In this document: positions 58,874-64,000 of the stretch, piece by piece
Layout of the letters: each line of letters starts with the position of its first letter
Numbering within the stretch: position 1 is the first letter of the stretch
Source: Xanthoparmelia taractica
Lineage: Eukaryota > Ascomycota > Lecanoromycetes > Lecanorales > Parmeliaceae
Direction of reading: 5' to 3'
NCBI GenBank assembly: GCA_033085395.1
Contig: MU853186.1
Span: 124,001-188,000, forward strand
DNA length: 64,000 nucleotides
The notes under the pieces: model-generated
What the model was told of the DNA's origin: nothing
What the model saw: only the letters and a program-made list of their open reading frames with translations
Databases searched by the model: none
Program-made: the position numbers and the translations under genes

Positions 58874-61051
58874 ATGATTTCCTGTGGAGGTGCTAAACTT
58901 GAGTCGCAGAAGTTCAAGGCCTCCTCAAGCATCTTCGCCTTGGTCCTAACCCTCCTCTTCTACCTTCCACGTTCAAATGGCCAATTCCCCCCGCCCATCG
59001 ATTCAAACTCTAACATTATCACGTTGCATTCTCCAGTCAATGCCAACGTCACCATACGCTTCAAATCGCCGCTAGCCGGCACATGTACAACAGTATTCCC
59101 TACTCAAAAGCAATACACCGGATATGTTTCTCTGCCGCCTTTCACGCTCACCCCCATACAGCAAAATTACTCCATAAATACCTTCTTTTGGTTCATCGAA
59201 GCTCGGACCAATTCAAGCACAGCTCCTCTCACAATATACATAAACGGTGGACCAGGAAGCAGCAGCATGGTCGGATTATTTCAGGAGAATGGACCCTGCC
59301 AGGTAGTGGAGGTTGGTCAGGATAAGCTTGGTACACAACCAAACGAGTGGGGATGGGATCGGAGCACCAACATTCTGTACGTTGACCAGCCAAATCAAGT
59401 GGGCTTCTCCTACGACAGGCCAAATAACGGATCTTTAAATTTATTCACCTCTATCATCACTGAGCCATCTTCGGAAGTCCCATCCGGCCAGCCAGGTTAT
59501 ACATTCCTCAACGGCACCTTCAGCTCCAATAACGGGAATTTGACGTCAAATACCACCGAAGTTGCTGCACACGCGGTATGGCATATGTTGCAAGGCTTTC
59601 TTGGGGCATTCCCTCAATACAATCCAGGCACGTACTCGAACAGCACAAAGCCTGGAGCTGTTGGTGTCAATCTTTTCGCCGAGAGCTATGGAGGGAAATA
59701 TGGTCCCGCCTTTGCCACGCTTTGGGAGCAACAAAATTTGCTGCGCAAGAATGGTTCCATACCAGCTAACAAAACGCTGGAGATACATCTGTCCTCTCTA
59801 GGCATCATGCAGGGATGCGTTGATGATTTAGTGCAGGGCAGGTTTTATCCAATCTTTGCCAATAACAATACCTATGGGATCCAAGCACTCTCGCTGACCA
59901 ACCAGCAAGCCGCTGCTAGCAGCTTTCTGAGTGCGAATGGATGTCAACAGCTCATCGATACATGTAGAATTGCCGTCACTGCTCAAGATCCTCAGAACAA
60001 TGGGGATGTAGCCACAGTGAATCAGATTTGCGCAAACGCTCAGAACACCTGCAACAATGAAGTTTTTGGGCCCTACTACTCGTCTGGTCGAGATGTTTAC
60101 GATATCACCCAGAGCATGCCGGACCCGTTCCCTTCAAGTTTGTATTTGGAGTACCTCAACAATGCAGATGTCCAAGCTGCGATCGGCGTGCCTGTGAATT
60201 ATACCCAGGCCAACACAGTTGTGGCAAACGCTTTCTTTCAGACTGGAGACTACGAACGCGGCGACCACATTGGCGAGATGGCTTACCTGCTCTCACTGGG
60301 CGTTCGTATCGCTTTAGTGTACGGGGACCGAGATTATATCTGCAATTGGTTTGGCGGAGAGGCGATCTCGTTTTCTATCGCAGCGCAAGCGGCCGGGTAC
60401 TCGCCATTTTATTCAGCCGGCTACGCGGACATAGTGGTCAATACCACTTATGTTGGTGGTGCAGTTCGGCAGTACGGCAATCTCTCTTTTTCCCGAATCT
60501 ACGATGCTGGCCATCTCATACCTGCTTACCAGCCCGAGACTGCTTTCACCGTTTTCACAAGGATCATCATGGGCAATGACATCTCGCTTGGTGCAGCTGC
60601 CGATCTATCGACTTATACGAGCAACGGAACCGCAAACGCCACAGCAACTAGCAAGGCCCCGGTTCCTCTGGAACCGACTTGCTGGGTTCGAAATATGGAG
60701 AGCACATGTACTGAGGACCAGAAGGCCATGATACAACAGGGCCGAGGCGTCATCATCAATGGTGTCCTTTACGGCGAGGCTAGCGATTGGAACCCTCCTC
60801 CGTCCTCGGCTTCCATGATGGCAGGCTACCCTGGGATCTATCCGACCTCGACAACGACTACAAGGCCAGCGCCTACTGAGAAGGGCAGCTCTTCAAGTAC
60901 GAGCAGTGCAGTCCTGACTGGCGTCTTCACTGCAACATCTACACCAAGTCCGACCCGCTCGAAAGCGGCTGCTTCCAGCGATAAGGCCGCTAATACGGGG
61001 TGGGTTTTACTGGGATGTATGTTGGCTATGGGAGTAACCTACATTATGTAA
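58874..61051 (+). CDS. Secreted, probably GPI-anchored S10 serine carboxypeptidase
   Basis: A single exon; from the first ATG in the frame it gives 725 residues. A hydrophobic segment (SSSIFALVLTLLFYLPRSNG) serves as signal peptide or anchor. Catalytic Ser271 is in AESYGGKYGP (the family more often has GESYGG), the Asp is in YGDRDYICNWFGG and the His in DAGHLIPAYQP. INGGPGSSS and DQPNQVGFSYD line the substrate site. Many N-x-S/T sites are present. The Ser/Thr-rich tail ends with TGWVLLGCMLAMGVTYIM, a GPI-attachment-like signal. Removes C-terminal residues from peptides outside the cell or at the wall at acidic pH. The frame is open for 24 codons upstream of this ATG, so a 5' exon is possible. 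Confidence 0.88.
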   Translation: MISCGGAKLESQKFKASSSIFALVLTLLFYLPRSNGQFPPPIDSNSNIITLHSPVNANVTIRFKSPLAGTCTTVFPTQKQYTGYVSLPPFTLTPIQQNYSINTFFWFIEARTNSSTAPLTIYINGGPGSSSMVGLFQENGPCQVVEVGQDKLGTQPNEWGWDRSTNILYVDQPNQVGFSYDRPNNGSLNLFTSIITEPSSEVPSGQPGYTFLNGTFSSNNGNLTSNTTEVAAHAVWHMLQGFLGAFPQYNPGTYSNSTKPGAVGVNLFAESYGGKYGPAFATLWEQQNLLRKNGSIPANKTLEIHLSSLGIMQGCVDDLVQGRFYPIFANNNTYGIQALSLTNQQAAASSFLSANGCQQLIDTCRIAVTAQDPQNNGDVATVNQICANAQNTCNNEVFGPYYSSGRDVYDITQSMPDPFPSSLYLEYLNNADVQAAIGVPVNYTQANTVVANAFFQTGDYERGDHIGEMAYLLSLGVRIALVYGDRDYICNWFGGEAISFSIAAQAAGYSPFYSAGYADIVVNTTYVGGAVRQYGNLSFSRIYDAGHLIPAYQPETAFTVFTRIIMGNDISLGAAADLSTYTSNGTANATATSKAPVPLEPTCWVRNMESTCTEDQKAMIQQGRGVIINGVLYGEASDWNPPPSSASMMAGYPGIYPTSTTTTRPAPTEKGSSSSTSSAVLTGVFTATSTPSPTRSKAAASSDKAANTGWVLLGCMLAMGVTYIM

Positions 61052-62421
61052 GAGATGAAAAGCGTTATATGAATCGCCGCAAGACTATCAAATGGAAAAG
61101 CCAATGTATCAGGATAATCGTTGGGCTATAAAGTTTCAGCGTCGATACCCTTTTCGCTTATTAGCATTGTGTTTTGAATGCGATAATTCCACGGTGTTTG
61201 GCTATCTATGTAAAATTTGAACTCCATGATTGAGTTGGAAGGCTCTCTCTGGTCTCGGTGAGCTTATTAACAGCAGTGTCTACCGACACGCCTGATAATA
61301 TCAGCTGACCTCCGCCATTTCAGAGCACCGCTGTATTAATAGGCGTGTTGAGCCAGACCTACTTCGTGGAGTTCGAACGAATGCATTTCTCATCTAAAGG
61401 AGGTGAAGAAATTGCAATTCGAAAGAATCCTTTCCCAATCCGACCAATTAAAATACTGCTATTCATGCAATTAGAGACCGCTTGTCTTTTTCCTGTCTCT
61501 GCATTTCGCGACTCCCATCGCTTTACCCTGCCCAGGAACAGCCAACCTAGTTTGGAAGGGCCAAATACAGCATTCGGATGCACTAAAGGCGAGCGATGAA
61601 GCAGAGGCTGAGGCCCAATGTCCCTTTGCGTTTCCGACAAGTTCCATGCGGAAACAGGGTCGACAAAGCCGACATCCTGGTTCCCCATTCCGACTTACCG
61701 TTGGCCTCGTAAAACAGCTCAGCGTTGAGTCGAAAGCGGGTGTGGTGGCCCAACCACGAGACCCCTGCGATTGTTCGTGCTAGATGTATCATACCAACGA
61801 CTGAAAATCGAGGTCCGATCACCAGTCCACCATCCTTCGCAAGAGTGGAGGGAAGGAGCTGGAAAAGCTGCGGTCCGAATGGGAGCGAAATGCCTGCAGA
61901 TATGAAGGCAGGGAGTAATACCGGGCCCCGTATCAGATCAGAAGCAACATCCAGCAAGGCAGGCCCAAAACGGAGCAGAACGTGGGTTGTTTTTCAGCCA
62001 ATACGTCCAGTCCAAGGTCCTATCTTTTGGATGAAGGATCAGATGAGCTAGTTCCATTAGAAAAAACCTGCCAAGTGGAATAGGAGCTGGGCTCAGTCCC
62101 AGCGTTATAAGGAAAATCAAAGAAGTCTTCGTCTGACGAAGGGGAGCTGACGAGGAGGTGATCTGGTGTTCTGACTCCAACAGGAGTCTTTTTAGTGACA
62201 TATCTGTCCTTTAACCTTCTTCGTACCCCATCCACCATGGTCGCGAGCTACTAACATGTGTTCTCTGCGCAACGACCACACAATAGATCCAGTAGCTAGA
62301 AAAATGCCTGCGAGATGACGTGTCCCGTAGGGCTGACCGCTATCCCCCAAATTTGCCATCCCCAGTGTAACAGCGTCCGAGGGCCACTTGAACTTTCACC
62401 CAGTAAATTTTTCATCAGGCA
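61052..62421. other. Doubtful open region, possible degenerate minus-strand gene
   Basis: On the minus strand, 62238-62020 opens with MVDGVRRRLKDRYVTKKTPV and 61957-61583 contains LIRGPVLLPAFISAGISLPF and MIHLARTIAGVSWLGHHTRF in another frame, ending near a possible GTAAGT donor (61702). The pieces are coherent, yet I found no splice pair that joins them and I recognise no family. It could be a small lineage-specific gene or a pseudogene. Confidence 0.3.
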
Positions 62422-62733
62422 ATGGCAGCATCGCCCTCCAACCTCCGCTCTCTTTACCGCTCTCTCCTCCGCGAACTCCCCCACCGACCGCTTTCCACTC
62501 CCTCCCCAATTAAGCAACGCATCCGCAACACCATTTCGTCCAAGTCCGCCCCATTGCAAGTCGACGAAGCTGAACAATATATCCAGTATGCAAAGGCACA
62601 GAGGATGTACGCTACGTTATTGGAGAGATATAACCCAGGAATGTCCATGGATGAGGAGGAGAAGGTCCGCCTGACGGCAAGGAGGGTGGGGATGGACTTG
62701 CCTGAGGATTGGCGGGCTGGGAAGAAAGATTGA
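62422..62733 (+). CDS. fmc1: Mitochondrial ATP synthase assembly factor Fmc1 (LYR type)
   Basis: A single exon of 103 residues. The N-terminus LRSLYRSLLRELPHRPLS carries the L-Y-R signature of LYR-motif proteins. The C-terminal block TLLERYNPGMSMDEEEKVRLTARRVGMDLP is the typical Fmc1 signature in filamentous fungi. Fmc1 acts in the mitochondrial matrix with Atp12 to assemble the F1 alpha/beta hexamer, especially at high temperature. No predicted cleavable presequence beyond the basic N-terminus. Assignment is from memory of the family pattern. Confidence 0.88.
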   Translation: MAASPSNLRSLYRSLLRELPHRPLSTPSPIKQRIRNTISSKSAPLQVDEAEQYIQYAKAQRMYATLLERYNPGMSMDEEEKVRLTARRVGMDLPEDWRAGKKD

Positions 62734-63659
62734 TGGGGCTTCGCTCACATTGAATATGTCATGATGGGGGTGTGAGTGTAGGTTGGCCAAGTTCAGGTGA
62801 CGATCCAACCGTCAATCGCTGCATCTAAAGTCATATTAACAAAGTTCGACAGACGCTGAAGGTCCACGAGAAAGAACGCTGAGCTCCCAAAGCCTGGCAA
62901 AGCCTCACTTGACTGGATGGCCGAAGGCAGAAAATCCTTGTCTATATACGACATCATTGGGCTTCAGAGTGCAAGGGAAAGTAAGATGTGGAATGGGTAG
63001 TCACCATGACGCGGAGATCAGAATTGGAAAGAGTCATACGACGATGAGACTGCACAGCATCATTCGAATTCGAGGTTACAAAAGCTATAACCGAGTGTTG
63101 CAACAGCAAAAAGCTACAACCCTCCATTGCGCAACAATTTGGGGACAGCATTCGGTCAGATGATCATATAACATTCTGGGCCAATGACCAGGAAGTAGGC
63201 TCTGGTGGAGGCATATGAACCTGCAGCACTGCGCGGTTACCGTCTTATCAGATTTATCGTTCACGACCAAAATTCTAGGACGTCCCAGGCAAGAGGCTTG
63301 ACGCTTCTCGAGCCCGACTTAGTATTTGCTACATGAAGGCTGTCCATCGATGCCCATCATTTGAGGCTTTCGACATCACTTACCGCGTGTCTTGTCTTCA
63401 CTTAACTCGGTGGTCCCTTGTCCCTCTCAAACCTGCTCGTTTCATTGCATCGCTTCGACTCAATTATATTCCATTTTTCAGTCTTGGCAGCTCGCAGTGT
63501 CTACATAAACCGCCAGATTCCTCAAATTTCTTTCTATCCCTAGTACCACTTCCCAATTTTTCCTTCATCACTGCTCTGCACCAACCGCTTCTCCGTCTCT
63601 GTATAGCCTCTGCTTCCATCTTCGCCTCTTTTTCTCATCTGTCTTTAGCCAAGTACTCT
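62734..63659. other. Intergenic region before minisatellite
   Basis: 0.9 kb with no recognisable gene. It becomes pyrimidine-rich from about 63400 on and merges into the tandem repeat. Confidence 0.4.
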
Positions 63660-63965
63660 CCTCTTTGATCTTTGTCCCTTTGCTCATCCATCTTTGCTTG
63701 CCTGCTTCTCCAATCTTTGCCTCCCTTCTTGTTGATCTTTGCCTACCCTGTTCCCTGATCTTTGCCTCTTTTTCTCATACATCTCTATCTGCCTCCTTCT
63801 CTGATCTTTGCCTCCTCTCCTTATCCATCCTTGCCTGCCCTCTCGTCTGATCTTTGCCTCCTTTTCTTATTCATCTTTGCCTGCCCTCTTTTCGAATCTT
63901 TGCCTCCTTTCTTATTTATCTTTACCTACCCCCTTCTTCAATCTTTGCACCCTTCAGTCCTTCTT
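63660..63965. repeat. 46-bp C/T-rich tandem repeat, about seven units
   Basis: Each unit has two half-units built on ATCTTTGCCT: GATCTTTGCCTCCTTTTCTT then ATTCATCTTTGCCTGCCCTC. Units from about 63758 to 63940 are 46 bp long; earlier ones are 45 bp. One strand is nearly pure pyrimidine plus G, so accidental frames (LIFASFSHTSLS...) are long. It may be the leader or promoter of a gene beyond the window. Confidence 0.75.
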
Positions 63966-64000
63966 CTTCACCCTCCGCTCGGTCGTCCCACTTAATACTT

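Overview
The window is nuclear DNA of a filamentous ascomycete (Pezizomycotina). The evidence is split genes with 47-65 bp GT-AG introns carrying CTGAC/CTAAC-like branch sites, a poly(A)-binding protein with the filamentous-fungal RRM4 insertion, a fungal-type mL41, a highly reducing polyketide synthase, an FSH-type hydrolase and a GH81 glucanase. The class cannot be fixed from sequence alone. Exon borders below were placed by hand from splice signals, reading phase and family alignment from memory. All spliced totals given for intact genes divide by three.

Layout. 0.7-18 kb is a conserved housekeeping block: HUL5-type HECT ubiquitin ligase (-), PAB1 (+), a large unrecognised proline-rich protein (+), peroxisomal 3-ketoacyl-CoA thiolase with PTS2 (+), and an F-box/LRR-like protein (+). 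18-26.7 kb is a gene-poor, decayed island: a 33-bp minisatellite, a broken UPF1-like SF1 helicase (-) with a duplicated ~108-bp promoter-like segment sitting where its Walker A motif should be, a 66-bp tandem repeat, and a transposon-like relic. One intact small gene, mitoribosomal mL41 (-), survives there. 26.7-36.8 kb returns to ordinary genes: UTP14 (+), a GT71 mannosyltransferase (-), a GH81 endo-1,3-beta-glucanase (+) and a DUF1295 membrane reductase-like protein (-).

37-52.5 kb is the accessory part. It holds a 357-bp pogo/Fot1-type MITE with perfect 24-bp inverted ends and TA duplications, a perfect 20-bp-arm hairpin, a transposase-like relic, an SDR oxidoreductase (-), a disabled BAHD-type acyltransferase (-), a gag-like relic, an FSH serine hydrolase (-) and, divergent from it, a 2667-residue highly reducing PKS (+; KS-AT-DH-degenerate cMeT-ER-KR-ACP). 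I read the SDR, the BAHD pseudogene, the hydrolase and the PKS as a small and partly eroding polyketide cluster. The PKS would build a reduced chain, the hydrolase would release or edit it, the SDR could tailor it, and the acylation step looks lost in this strain.

53-64 kb is ordinary again: vacuolar Ca2+/H+ exchanger VCX1 (-), a single-pass fucose-lectin-like surface protein (-), a secreted GPI-type S10 serine carboxypeptidase (+), a doubtful open region, and the LYR-type ATP synthase assembly factor FMC1 (+). The window ends in a 46-bp minisatellite.
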